A DNA stretch of 64,000 bases from VRUE01 sp036266075 (lineage in GTDB: Bacteria > Actinomycetota > Thermoleophilia > Solirubrobacterales > 70-9): positions 1 to 64,000 of the forward strand of contig DATANV010000025.1 in NCBI GenBank assembly GCA_036266075.1, written 5' to 3'. The notes beneath the pieces are model-generated. The model saw only the letters and a program-made list of their open reading frames with translations. It did not search any database and was not told where the DNA came from. Shown piece by piece: positions 32,340 to 40,892 of this stretch (its first letter is position 1; every line of letters begins with the position of its first letter). The position numbers were made by a program, and so were the translations under genes.

Positions 32340-33736
32340 GGCGCCGGTGGGGTGTCGTTCGGATTGCATTCGGAGGGGCTGACGCCGGCGCCGGCAAACG
32401 GCGGTTCGGTGAACGGGTTGGAACCGTCGGCGGCTTTCGGCGCGGCGCCGCCTGGGCAGGCACGGCGCACGCCAGCGGAAGCGCCGAAAGCTTCGTACGC
32501 CTGGCTCGGCGGGATCGCCTTCAATTTGCCTTCTTCGTACTTGAAGATGTTGAGATCGGTGGTCTGGACCCGGGCGTAGTGGCCATTGCCGTCGTAGTAA
32601 CCGGTGATCTGACCGAGCTTGCCGAAGCCGTTGAAGATGTCGGGCGTGTAGGCGCGGGCGAAGTTGAGATTCGGCTGGAAGCCGGCGATCGCGCCTTCGG
32701 CGTGCGGGAAGGCCCGGCCGGCGCGCTTTTCGACCGTCGGCAGCGCCGCCAGCAGTTCGGCGCTGTCGTTGGCGAATCCCTTGCGCCTGACGGTGAGCCG
32801 CAGGTTCTTAAAGACCGGCACGGCCTTGGAGAGAACCGGCCCCAATTCGGCGAGGAAGGGCGCCAGGTCCTTCGTCGCCGGCTTGGCGGTTTCGACCAGC
32901 GGATCGAGGTCGTCAAGCGCGGCACGCAGGTTGACGAAGGTGGTGTTCCCCTGGCGCAGGACGGGAGGCAGCAGCTTCAACGTGCGATCGAAGGCGGTGT
33001 TCTGGCGAGCAATCGCGTTAAAGGCGGTGTTGGCGTTGGAGACCGCGCTCGAGAGCTCTTCGCCGCGGCCGGCGACGGCAGTGGTGAGCTTGGCGGAGCT
33101 GACCACGAAGCGGGTCAGCAGCGCCTGGTCGGCGTTCAGTTCGCCCAGGAAAGCCCGCGTGCGGTTCAGCGCAGGGGCGAAGTACTTGAAGGTCTCGTTC
33201 GCGTCCTTCTCGCGACCCCGCCAGATCGCCGCGTTACCGCGGATGAAGTTGCCGAGGGCGCGGCGCACCGGGTTGGGGAAGGTGTTGATGAACTGGTCGA
33301 GGTCAACCGCGGTGGTCGTGGAGTCAAGCCCAAGGGTGGCGCCGTCAGGCAGCGATGGATTGCTGTTCGGGCCGGGGCTGATCGAGACGTAGTGATTGGC
33401 CACGCCGGAAAGCGAGGTCGCACGGACCGTCGCCGTCGAGCCCTCGTGCAGCTCCTGATCGACGCTGATCTCGATTTCGGCCAGGTTGTCCTCGGTGAGC
33501 CCGATGCTTTCGACCGAGCCGACCGGCTGGCCACCGATCAAGACCTGGTTGTCGTCGACCAGCTGGCTGGCGTTCTGGAAGACGAGCGTGTACCGGTGGC
33601 CGCCGTCGCCGCCAAGGATGACGACAGCCAGGGCGATGACCACGATCGCCAGGGCAACCACGGCCGCGATTCGGGCGGGCGAAGTTCCCCTGGCTTTTGC
33701 CGGGCTTTTCTCCTCGCCTAACGGATTAGCAGCCAC
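32336..33736 (-). CDS. MCE-family protein, first gene of the operon
   Basis: The 466-residue protein has a TM helix (about 22-42) and an MCE domain (about 46-130: FQNASQLVDDNQVLIGGQPVGSVESIGL, SLSGVANHYVSISPG). A helical region and a C-terminus with two cysteines follow. GTG 33736 is the start; a 121-bp gap separates it from the MMPL gene upstream on the same strand. That gap holds a -10-like TACGAT, so the MCE genes may have their own promoter. In mycobacteria such operons begin with two YrbE permease genes; none is present here. Confidence 0.9.
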   Translation of the reverse strand: MAANPLGEEKSPAKARGTSPARIAAVVALAIVVIALAVVILGGDGGHRYTLVFQNASQLVDDNQVLIGGQPVGSVESIGLTEDNLAEIEISVDQELHEGSTATVRATSLSGVANHYVSISPGPNSNPSLPDGATLGLDSTTTAVDLDQFINTFPNPVRRALGNFIRGNAAIWRGREKDANETFKYFAPALNRTRAFLGELNADQALLTRFVVSSAKLTTAVAGRGEELSSAVSNANTAFNAIARQNTAFDRTLKLLPPVLRQGNTTFVNLRAALDDLDPLVETAKPATKDLAPFLAELGPVLSKAVPVFKNLRLTVRRKGFANDSAELLAALPTVEKRAGRAFPHAEGAIAGFQPNLNFARAYTPDIFNGFGKLGQITGYYDGNGHYARVQTTDLNIFKYEEGKLKAIPPSQAYEAFGASAGVRRACPGGAAPKAADGSNPFTEPPFAGAGVSPSECNPNDTPPAP

Positions 33737-33857
33737 AGAATCGTCGCTTCGGTTCCCCCGCCCTCCGAACCCTGAGGAACAAGCCCGAGAATCGTATCCG
33801 AGGCGCCACTCGGGACGCGTGCGGACGTGCCTGACACGGTCGGGCGGCCTTGCGAAA

Positions 33858-36800
33858 TCAGACGTTGAGGCGCGGTAGAACCCGCTGCAGCGGCCGCGGC
33901 AGCCACCAGACGCGATCGCCGAGCAGCAGCATCAACGCCGGCAAGAGGACGATCCGCACGACCGTGGCGTCGAGCAGAACGGCGACCGTGAGGCCGATCC
34001 CCAGCTGGCTGACGGTGGCGATCGGCGCACCGGCGAAGGCGACGAAGACCGCCATCATGATCGCCGCGGCGCCGGTGATCACCCGCGCGGTCCGCTCCAG
34101 CCCGAAGTAGATCGCCGCCGAGTTGTCGCCGCCGCGGTCGTAGCGCTCTCGCATCCTGACCAGGAGGAACACCGCGTAGTCGATCGAGAGGCCGAAGACG
34201 ACGCCGAAGATCGCCGTCGCCCCGACCGCGTCGACGTAGCTGCGCCCGCCGAGCGGCCAGTCCGCCGGCAGCTGGAAGAGCAGCGTCAGGACACCGAAGG
34301 CGACGGCGACCGTGGCGAGGTTGAGGCCGACGGCGATCGCCGCCAGCGGCAGCGCCCGCAAGACGAGGACGAGGACGAGGAAGGTGGCCAGCGTGATCGC
34401 CGCGACGACGAAGGGGATCCGCGCTCGGGTCTCGCGGCTGTAGGCGTTCAGCTGCGCGGCCCCACCGGCGACGCCGGTAACGAGGCCAGCTTCGCGACCG
34501 AGCGACCGAGCGTCCGCCTGCAGCCGCTTGTCGAGGGCGATCGAGCCAGGCGAGTTGAAGGTGTGGCGCGAGATGACGAGCATCGCCGCTGCCTGGCCAC
34601 CGCCTTCGAGGTCGATCGTTTCCCCGGCCCGTTCGCGCAGCGGCGCACGTGCTCCATCGAGCGCCGAGAGCACGAAGTAACCAGAGTTAAAGAGCCCCGG
34701 CGTGGTGCGCTGCAGGCGCCGTGCCCGCCGGGTGAGCGTCCTGTCGGTGGAGACAACCCGCACAGTGGCGCGGCGCAGGCCGGATTGCAAAGGCGCAGAG
34801 CGATGGAAGCCAGCGGCCAGCCCTTGCTCCAGGGCGGTGGCGCCGCCGCTCAAGCGGGCGATGCCGCCAGCCAGGGCGGTGGCGCCAGCGCCGAGCCGGC
34901 CGAGGCCGTCGTCGAGGCGTGAGGCGGCGCGCGCGAGGCGGGCCGAGCCGTGGGCAAGCCTCTTGCCGGCGCCTTCCACCTTGGCCAAGCCGTCGGCAAG
35001 ACGTTTGGCGCCGTTGCTCACCCGCTTCAGTGCGTAGATGGTCGAGACGATCCAGTCGGTGACCGACTTCGACTTTTCGGCGTCTTCCACCAAGCGCTCC
35101 TGCAGCGCCGTCAGTTCGGCGGGCAGTCCCGCGTATTCGGGCGCATAGGCGGCGCCGGTCGCCGGGTCGATGCCGCTCACCGCCGCCAGGGCCCTGCGGG
35201 TCGCTTCGAGCGTCGGCCCGTACTCGGGGTCCGTCTTGCCAACCGTCATCGCGTCGAGGCGCTGCAGCGCTGCCTTCAGCTGCGCTTCGGCATCGGCGGC
35301 CGGCGCCTGCAGCTGCGGCAGCTTCGTGTGCGCGTCCCGTTCAAGTGACCTGCGCAAGCTGCGAGAACGACCGAGGGCGTTGCGGCGCAGGTTCGGGGCG
35401 AGGCTCTGGAGGGCGAACTTGAGCTGCAGGCCGGCCAGTGCCAGACGGTGTTGGGCGCCGGCCAGGCGGCGCGTCCCCCTGGCGAAGATCTGCAGCGCCC
35501 CGACGGCGCGTTCGCTGCCGGACGTCGCCAGCTCCAGGCCGGAGGCGAGCACCCGGGCGCCCTCTTCGACGCGACCGGAGCCCATGGCGAGCAGGCCGGC
35601 GCCGTAGCTGGCTCGCGAGACCCCGGTGCGCAGCTGGGCGACCCCGGCGGCTGCGCGGCCGAGGTTACGACCGAGTTTGCCGATTTCGGCCAGCGGGCCC
35701 TGCTCGGCGCCGACGGCGAGCAGGGTGCCCGCTTCGCGCAGCGGCGCAGTCGCCCGCGACACCTGCCCCGGCCCAACCACCGCCTGCACTCCCGGCTGGC
35801 GGGCGATGCGGTGCTGCCAACGACTCAGGGCTCGCAACCGGCGGGGTTCGGTGACGGTGCCGCGGTCGGCTGCGGCGACGATCACGAAGGGCGCGTCGTA
35901 GCCGGCGCCGACCGCCCGCTCGATCCGCTCGAAGTCCTTGCGCGCCGGGTCGTCGCGCGCAAGCTGGGTCTGGCTCGGCGGGCCCGTCTTCAAGCCCAGC
36001 GCAGGGACCGCGAGCAGCAGAACGACCGCGCCGATCGCCAGCGCGACCGGCGCCGGGCGGCGCAGCGCGGCGGCAACCACGGTCATCAACCGCGAGCGCC
36101 CGTCCGGCACCGTGGTGCCGATCCGCCAGCGATCGATATTGGGACCGAGCAGGGTCAGCACCGCCGGCCCCAGGACGACGGCGACGAGGACGCTGAAGGC
36201 GACGACCAGTGCCAGCGTCGCCGCCAGCGAGCCGAGCAGCGAGCCAGGGACGATGAAGAAGGCGACGACCATCGAGAGCAGCAGCGTGCTGCCGGCGAAG
36301 ACCGTCGTGCGGCCGGCGCTGCGCCGGGTGATCCGGGCCGCCTCGAGCGGCTCGGCGCCGGTGGCCAGCTCTTCGCGAAAGCGGGAGACGATCAGCAGGG
36401 CGTAGTCGACGCCGAGGGCAAGTCCCATCATCGAGCAGACGGCCAGCGCGAAGGCGTCGACGCTGAACCACTCGGCGAGGATCGAGAGCAGACCGCGCGA
36501 GGCGATCACCGTCACCGCGCCGAAGGCGAGCGGCACCGCCGCCGCCACCGGTGAGCGGAAGACCAGCAGGAGGACGACGAGCAGGACCGGCAAGGCGATC
36601 AGCTCGCCGCGCTGGGTGGCATCGATCGAGTCCTCCTGGATCGCCCGCGAGAGGGTGGCGAAACCGGTCTGCGTGGCGTGCACCGGCGGATGGACCTCAG
36701 CTTCCAGCGTGCGGTCGAGCTCGGAAACGGTCTCGTCGACCGCGTGGTCGATGTCAACGTGGAAGTCGGCGATCAGGATCGCCGTGCGCCGGTCGGGACG

Positions 36801-37169
36801 CAGCGGCTGCACCGAGCCGCGATCCCAGGGCGAGAGCGTCGTCACGGCGGGGTCGCGGCGCAGCGCGCGGATCAGCTCCGGGCCCTGGCGGTCGAGCGCT
36901 TTCTCCGGGCCATGCAGCAGGATCACGAACGGCGTGCTTTCGCCGAAGTGTTCGCGCAGCAGGGCGTTGGCCTGCGAAGAGGCGGTGCCAGGGATGTTGA
37001 GGCTGGTCGGGCTGAGCTGTCCCTCGACGCCGGCGCCGAGCACGCCGAGCCCGACCAGCACCGCCAACGCAGCCGCGAGCACCCGACGCGGGTGCCGCAA
37101 CAGCGACGATCCGCGCACCGCGTCGCGGCGCGCCCCCTCCTGCCCCCTGCGAGGACTCAAGCGCACCAT
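33858..37169 (-). CDS. MMPL/RND-family transporter 1
   Basis: The 1103-residue proton-driven exporter resembles MmpL proteins that move lipids or other hydrophobic compounds. The N-terminal TM (about 28-48) is followed by a porter domain. The first TM bundle (about 190-370) has GLALGVDYALLIVSRFREE and AGRTTVFAGSTLLLSM. A second half (about 930-1085) has FGLSIDYAVFLLVRMRERYD, RTARVITGAAAIMMAVF and LPALMLLLGDRVWWLPRPL. Between them, residues about 480-790 form a helical 11-residue-repeat-like region with regularly spaced Leu and Gly. ATG 37169 is used; GTG 37166 is possible (CAAACT-N6-GTG). It probably works with the downstream MCE proteins. Confidence 0.92.
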   Translation of the reverse strand: MVRLSPRRGQEGARRDAVRGSSLLRHPRRVLAAALAVLVGLGVLGAGVEGQLSPTSLNIPGTASSQANALLREHFGESTPFVILLHGPEKALDRQGPELIRALRRDPAVTTLSPWDRGSVQPLRPDRRTAILIADFHVDIDHAVDETVSELDRTLEAEVHPPVHATQTGFATLSRAIQEDSIDATQRGELIALPVLLVVLLLVFRSPVAAAVPLAFGAVTVIASRGLLSILAEWFSVDAFALAVCSMMGLALGVDYALLIVSRFREELATGAEPLEAARITRRSAGRTTVFAGSTLLLSMVVAFFIVPGSLLGSLAATLALVVAFSVLVAVVLGPAVLTLLGPNIDRWRIGTTVPDGRSRLMTVVAAALRRPAPVALAIGAVVLLLAVPALGLKTGPPSQTQLARDDPARKDFERIERAVGAGYDAPFVIVAAADRGTVTEPRRLRALSRWQHRIARQPGVQAVVGPGQVSRATAPLREAGTLLAVGAEQGPLAEIGKLGRNLGRAAAGVAQLRTGVSRASYGAGLLAMGSGRVEEGARVLASGLELATSGSERAVGALQIFARGTRRLAGAQHRLALAGLQLKFALQSLAPNLRRNALGRSRSLRRSLERDAHTKLPQLQAPAADAEAQLKAALQRLDAMTVGKTDPEYGPTLEATRRALAAVSGIDPATGAAYAPEYAGLPAELTALQERLVEDAEKSKSVTDWIVSTIYALKRVSNGAKRLADGLAKVEGAGKRLAHGSARLARAASRLDDGLGRLGAGATALAGGIARLSGGATALEQGLAAGFHRSAPLQSGLRRATVRVVSTDRTLTRRARRLQRTTPGLFNSGYFVLSALDGARAPLRERAGETIDLEGGGQAAAMLVISRHTFNSPGSIALDKRLQADARSLGREAGLVTGVAGGAAQLNAYSRETRARIPFVVAAITLATFLVLVLVLRALPLAAIAVGLNLATVAVAFGVLTLLFQLPADWPLGGRSYVDAVGATAIFGVVFGLSIDYAVFLLVRMRERYDRGGDNSAAIYFGLERTARVITGAAAIMMAVFVAFAGAPIATVSQLGIGLTVAVLLDATVVRIVLLPALMLLLGDRVWWLPRPLQRVLPRLNV

Positions 37170-37171
37170 GC

Positions 37172-37177
37172 TAGTTT
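37172..37177 (+). promoter_or_regulatory. -10 box TAGTTT of paralogue C, overlapping the divergent MMPL promoter
   Basis: On the plus strand TAGTTT gives a leader of about 24 bases that includes the GGAGGGG ribosome-binding site of the gene at 37208. On the minus strand the bases 37173-37178 read CAAACT, 6 bases before an in-frame GTG of the MMPL gene. The two divergent promoters would thus compete. Confidence 0.4.
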
Positions 37178-37207
37178 GGCGGGCGGGAACTACGGAGGGG
37201 GACGAAG

Positions 37208-37975
37208 ATGCGGAAGACCGTGACCAGAGTACTGCTGGTAGCTGCTGCCGCCGTGCTGCTCGCCGCCGGCGCGGCCAAGGCGCTGCGGGTGCAGATCGGC
37301 GAAATCATCGTCACCGGCGACGGCGGCTTCACGCCGACCACCTTGCCGAAGCACGAAAACGCACCGATCAAGCTGTACGGCTCGGCGAAATTTGAAACGG
37401 TCGACGGCTCGCGGCCCTCGCCGCTGCGCCAACTGATCCTCGAATTCGACAAGCACGGCGCGGTCGAGACCCGCGGCCTCGAAAAGTGCACGATGGCCAA
37501 GCTGGTCGCGACGACGACCAAGGTCGCCCGGCACAACTGCCCCGAGGCGATCGTCGGCAAGGGTTACGGCACGGCGCTGATCGAGCTGCCTGAACAGAAG
37601 GGGATCAAGGCATCCTCGCCGCTGACTCTCTTCAACGGGCCGGAGAAACACGGCAACCCGACCCTCTTCGGCCACGCCCACATCGACTACCCGGGCCCGA
37701 CGACTTACGTGATCTCGATCGAGATAGAAAAGATCCACAACGGTCGCTACGGCTTCCGAACCGTCGCCAACTTCCCCCGCATCGTCAACGACTACGGCTC
37801 GCCGCTCTCCGGCCACTTGACGATCGGCAAGACATGGGAGTACAAGGGCAAGACGCTCAGCTTTGCCAACGCCCACTGCGCTGACGGCCGCCTCCAGGCC
37901 CACGCCGAATTCACCTTCAAGAACGAAGACTCGGGTTCGGCGACGGTCTTCAAACCCTGCAAGGTCAGAAAGTAA
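37208..37975 (+). CDS. Secreted four-cysteine protein, paralogue C (unknown family)
   Basis: The 255-residue protein has a signal peptide (about 1-26, ending AAKA). It shows the family landmarks: GDGGFTPTTLPK, VDGSRPSPLRQL, EKC, NCPEAIVGKG, SPLTLFNGPE, GSPLSGHLTIGKTWEYKGK, AHCADG and FKPCK. The four cysteines align with those of the other paralogues. ATG 37208 follows a strong GGAGGGGG. It is divergent from the MMPL transporter with only 38 bp between them and is followed 43 bp later by paralogue D, so C and D probably form an operon. Confidence 0.8.
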   Translation: MRKTVTRVLLVAAAAVLLAAGAAKALRVQIGEIIVTGDGGFTPTTLPKHENAPIKLYGSAKFETVDGSRPSPLRQLILEFDKHGAVETRGLEKCTMAKLVATTTKVARHNCPEAIVGKGYGTALIELPEQKGIKASSPLTLFNGPEKHGNPTLFGHAHIDYPGPTTYVISIEIEKIHNGRYGFRTVANFPRIVNDYGSPLSGHLTIGKTWEYKGKTLSFANAHCADGRLQAHAEFTFKNEDSGSATVFKPCKVRK

Positions 37976-38018
37976 GGCAGACCGCTACTTGGGCGACGCG
38001 GCGGGTATCTGAGGGGTA

Positions 38019-38786
38019 ATGGCACGCGCCCGGCTGGCAATCTCCCTGATCGCCATCGCCGCCTGCGCCGCGTCGCTGACCCTGCCGGCACAAGCCGCCA
38101 GGGTCCAGGTCGGCAACCTCGTGCTGAGGGCCGACGGGGGCTTCACGCCGCGGCTGCTGCCGAAGGGCGCGTACGCGCCGATCGACTTCGAGGGCCATGC
38201 CGACATCGGCACGACCGACGGCTCGATGCCACCGGCGTTGCGGCGGATCGCGCTCGAACTCGATAGCGACGGCAAGCTCGACCCCCGCGGGATCGCCGCC
38301 TGTCCGCCGGAGCGCATCCAGGGCACGAGTCCGAGCGAAGCCCGGCGGCGCTGCGCTGGCGCGATCGTCGGCCGAGGTCACGCCGCGGCCGCAATCGCTT
38401 TGCCGGGTACGCCGCGCGTCTCGGTCCGCTCGCCGCTGACGTTGTTCAACGGACCCCCGCAGGGCGGGCAGGCGACCATAGTCGTCCATGCCCAGACGAC
38501 GTACCCGGTAGTCGAAACCTTCGTCCTCGTCGTGCCGGTCGAACGGCGTGCCGGCCTCTACGGCTACCGGACGAACTTCGAAGTTCCCCCTATCGCCGGC
38601 GGCTTCGGCTCGCTGACCCACGTCGATGTGAGGATCGGCCGCCACTTCCGCAGCGGCGGCCGCGAGCGCAGCTTCATCTCCGCCCGCTGCTCCGACTACA
38701 TCCTGCAGACCCGCGGCACCCTCCTCTTCTCCGACGGCAACGTCATCAGCGGCAGCCTCTTCAAGCCCTGCCTCCCGCTGCCCTGA
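38019..38786 (+). CDS. Secreted four-cysteine protein, paralogue D (unknown family)
   Basis: The 255-residue protein has a signal peptide (about 1-27, ending PAQAA). The mature part shows GNLVLRADGGFTPRLLPKG, TTDGSMPPALRR, AACPPER, RRCAGAIVGRG, SPLTLFNGP, GSLTHVDVRIGR, ARCSDY and FKPCLPLP. The four mature cysteines match the family pattern; one more lies in the signal peptide. It is closer to paralogue C than to A and B. GAGGGG precedes the ATG. The next feature downstream is a tRNA gene. Confidence 0.8.
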   Translation: MARARLAISLIAIAACAASLTLPAQAARVQVGNLVLRADGGFTPRLLPKGAYAPIDFEGHADIGTTDGSMPPALRRIALELDSDGKLDPRGIAACPPERIQGTSPSEARRRCAGAIVGRGHAAAAIALPGTPRVSVRSPLTLFNGPPQGGQATIVVHAQTTYPVVETFVLVVPVERRAGLYGYRTNFEVPPIAGGFGSLTHVDVRIGRHFRSGGRERSFISARCSDYILQTRGTLLFSDGNVISGSLFKPCLPLP

Positions 38787-38815
38787 CCGATCCCGCCGCC
38801 GCCGTGGCCCCTTCC

Positions 38816-38821
38816 TATACT
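38816..38821 (+). promoter_or_regulatory. -10 box TATACT of the tRNA-Lys gene
   Basis: TATACT lies 10 bases upstream of the first tRNA base, so transcription would begin about 4 bases before the mature 5' end. No clear -35 hexamer is visible. Confidence 0.5.
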
Positions 38822-38831
38822 TCCCGTCCCC

Positions 38832-38904
38832 GGGCCGTTAGCTCAACCGGTAGAGCAGGAGACTCTTAATCTCAAGGTTGAAGGTTCGAGTCCTTCACGG
38901 CCCA
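38832..38904 (+). tRNA. tRNA-Lys (anticodon CTT)
   Basis: A complete 73-base cloverleaf is readable. Acceptor GGGCCGT/ACGGCCC pairs over 7 bp, D arm is GCTC/GAGC with AACCGGTA loop, T arm is GAAGG/CCTTC with TTCGAGT loop, and the discriminator is A. The anticodon loop CTCTTAA gives anticodon CTT (38865-38867), reading AAG. The anticodon stem has four pairs; positions 27 and 43 are G and A, a mismatch. CCA is not encoded. Confidence 0.95.
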
Positions 38905-38914
38905 CTGAGACCGC

Positions 38915-39718
38915 CTATTCGCCGCCGCCGCCTGACCCGCCGAGGCTGCCGAAGGGGTTGGCGAGGCTTTCCTTGCCGGCTTGCTTTTCGAGCTTTTCGT
39001 TCTGCTTCTTCTGCTTGTTGTACTTCTCCGCCTGCTTGCGGTATTCCCCGATCTGCTTTTCGATGCTCTTGCCTTCCGCCTTGGAAGGGGCTTCGGCGAC
39101 TGCCCGCTTCAGCGTGCTGTCCCCGGCGGCGAATTCGCCGTTGAAGTACTGGTAGATCGCCAGCGTGCTGAGCGTGCCGTAGCTGGGGCGCTGCTCGGCG
39201 GCGATCGCCTGTGCCTTGGCTGCGGTGGAGACGTTGAGCTCGGCTTCGGGGTAGGAGGAGCTGCCTTCAGCCAGTTTGAAGTAGGTGTTGGCGATCAGTT
39301 GGGCCGCGGAGGGGCTGGGTTCGTCGCCGGCCTGCTTCAGGTAGCGGTTCCAGGCGCTCAGCGCCGCTTCGAACTGACCCTGCGCTTCGGGGGTGACGAG
39401 CTGCGTTTCGCCCGCGCCGCTGCTTTCGAGCTGGGCACTGCCGGCGCCGATCCGCGCCCGCGTGAGCGAGAGCAGCATCCCTTCGTCGGTTGGGTGTTTC
39501 GCCAGCCTGCCTTCGATTCGTTCCGCCTGTTCTTCGAAGACCTGGGCGCTGCTGCCGCTCGACGTCTGGTTGCCGATCAGCGAGCCAACGTTCACCGGGC
39601 CGATTACGAGAAAGAGACTGGTACCCATCAGCAGCGCCAGGATCGCGTAGACGACGCGGACGACGTGTTTGCGCCGTCCCCGCGTGTCGAACACCATCCG
39701 TCGCTCGCCGCCAGCCAT
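38915..39718 (-). CDS. Membrane-anchored TPR-like protein of unknown function
   Basis: The 267-residue protein has a basic start, one TM helix (about 18-40), and helical repeats (about 55-215) that resemble tetratricopeptide units (RLAKHPTDEGMLLSLTRARIGAG, GQFEAALSAWNRYLKQAG, LIANTYFKLAEGS, STLAIYQYFNGEFAAGDSTLKRAV). The tail is very rich in Lys, Gln and Glu and ends GGSGGGGE. ATG 39718 has GGAG 10 bases upstream and lies 7 bp after the tatC stop, so it is in the tatA-tatC operon. A scaffold or assembly role near the Tat translocon is possible, but not shown. Confidence 0.75.
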   Translation of the reverse strand: MAGGERRMVFDTRGRRKHVVRVVYAILALLMGTSLFLVIGPVNVGSLIGNQTSSGSSAQVFEEQAERIEGRLAKHPTDEGMLLSLTRARIGAGSAQLESSGAGETQLVTPEAQGQFEAALSAWNRYLKQAGDEPSPSAAQLIANTYFKLAEGSSSYPEAELNVSTAAKAQAIAAEQRPSYGTLSTLAIYQYFNGEFAAGDSTLKRAVAEAPSKAEGKSIEKQIGEYRKQAEKYNKQKKQNEKLEKQAGKESLANPFGSLGGSGGGGE

Positions 39719-39725
39719 CCGTCGA

Positions 39726-40496
39726 CTACTCCTGCGTTGAGGGTTTCGCCATACCTCCCGCCGCCCCGGGGCTGCCGAAGGCGCGTGCAAGCAAGATACT
39801 CAACTCGTACAGAGCAAGCAGCGGCACCATCTCGATCAGCATCGTGATTGGGTCGACACCCGGCAGCGCAGCCGCGACGAGGGCGATGACCAGGAACGCG
39901 TAGCCGCGATTGGCGCGCAGCTGGGCGACGCTGACGATCCCCAGGCGCGTCACGGCGAGGATCGCCAGCGGCAGCTGGAAGATGATCCCCCCCGCCAGCA
40001 CCGTCGTCGAGAAGAAGCTGTAGTAGTCGCGCGCCCGCACCTGCACGTTGAACTGGCTGTCGTTGAAGTTGAGCAAGAACTTGACGGCCGCCGGCATCAC
40101 CACGTAGTAGGCAAAGGCGACCCCGGCCAGGAAGAGGATCGGCGCCAGCAGCATGATCGGCAGCACGACGCGGCGCTCGGCGTCGCTGAAGGCCGGCAGC
40201 ACATAGGCGTAGAGCTGGTAGAGGACGACCGGCAACGAGAGCACGATCGCCCCGTAGGCGGCAACCGTCAGCGTCGTCGTGAAGGGCTCGCTGATGCCGA
40301 AGGTCAGCAGCTTCTCATGGTCGGCCGGCAGCGGCCCCGAGGCGATTTCGAGCAGCAGGTGGTTCTGCCAGAAGCACAGCGCCAGGGCGACGCCGAAGGC
40401 GGCGGCACAGACGATCAGCCGGTTGCGGAGCTCGTCGAGATGCTCTACGAGGGTGAGGCGGTCCTCATGGGAGACCGGCCTGACGCGGCGGGACAT
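39726..40496 (-). CDS. tatC: Twin-arginine translocase subunit TatC
   Basis: TatC is the receptor for twin-arginine signal peptides in the membrane. The 256-residue protein has six TM helices. It shows the family signatures LVEHLDELRNRL near residue 17, EPFTTTL, LPVVLYQLYAYVLPAFSDAERR, and the conserved acidic residue region FQLPLAILAVTRLG. Twelve bases separate it from tatA. A likely local substrate is the Rieske protein encoded at 44463-45134, whose N-terminus has a TRRRAF motif. Confidence 0.95.
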   Translation of the reverse strand: MSRRVRPVSHEDRLTLVEHLDELRNRLIVCAAAFGVALALCFWQNHLLLEIASGPLPADHEKLLTFGISEPFTTTLTVAAYGAIVLSLPVVLYQLYAYVLPAFSDAERRVVLPIMLLAPILFLAGVAFAYYVVMPAAVKFLLNFNDSQFNVQVRARDYYSFFSTTVLAGGIIFQLPLAILAVTRLGIVSVAQLRANRGYAFLVIALVAAALPGVDPITMLIEMVPLLALYELSILLARAFGSPGAAGGMAKPSTQE

Positions 40497-40508
40497 CCCG
40501 GCCGGGCC

Positions 40509-40754
40509 TCAGGGTCGCTTGTGGGCGACCGGCTCCTCGCGTGCGACCGGCTCCTCGCGCTTGCCGGCCTCGATCTCGGGTGGCGGGGTGGGCCGCTCGT
40601 CGTCGTCGTCGTTGTCGCCGGTCACCGAGCCGCGGAACTCGCGAATGCCCCGGCCCAGCGAGCGGCCCAGCTCGGGCAGTCGCTTGGGGCCGAAGACGAT
40701 CAGGGCGATGATCAGGACGACGATGATCTCGAGGGGACCGATGTTTCCAAGCAT
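40509..40754 (-). CDS. tatA: Twin-arginine translocase subunit TatA
   Basis: TatA forms the protein-conducting part of the Tat system. The 81-residue protein has a short TM helix (IGPLEIIVVLIIALIVFG), the conserved hinge FGPKRLPELGRSLGRGIREFR as an amphipathic helix, then an acidic cluster and a charged tail. ATG 40754 is preceded by TACCAT-N6, a leaderless-type promoter. Confidence 0.93.
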   Translation of the reverse strand: MLGNIGPLEIIVVLIIALIVFGPKRLPELGRSLGRGIREFRGSVTGDNDDDDERPTPPPEIEAGKREEPVAREEPVAHKRP

Positions 40755-40760
40755 CGACCC

Positions 40761-40766
40761 ATGGTA
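40761..40766 (-). promoter_or_regulatory. -10 box TACCAT of the tatA-tatC operon (leaderless type)
   Basis: On the minus strand TACCAT is followed by six bases (GGGTCG) and the tatA ATG at 40754. This supports the short TatA start over upstream in-frame codons. Confidence 0.5.
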
Positions 40767-40892
40767 ACCGGTCACATCGCGCCGCCGGATCAACGCTGGC
40801 CGCAAGCGCCACTACCTGGTAATGGGATTTTCTCGGCCTCCTGCGGAAAAGTGCGGATTAAAACGCGCCTCGGCGTGTTCGATGGTTAGCGC

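Noticed and set aside
33718..33906. Short minus-strand frame between the MMPL and MCE genes
   Set aside because: It overlaps the start of the first MCE gene and the end of the MMPL gene in another frame. It begins with an Ala run and has no start signal.
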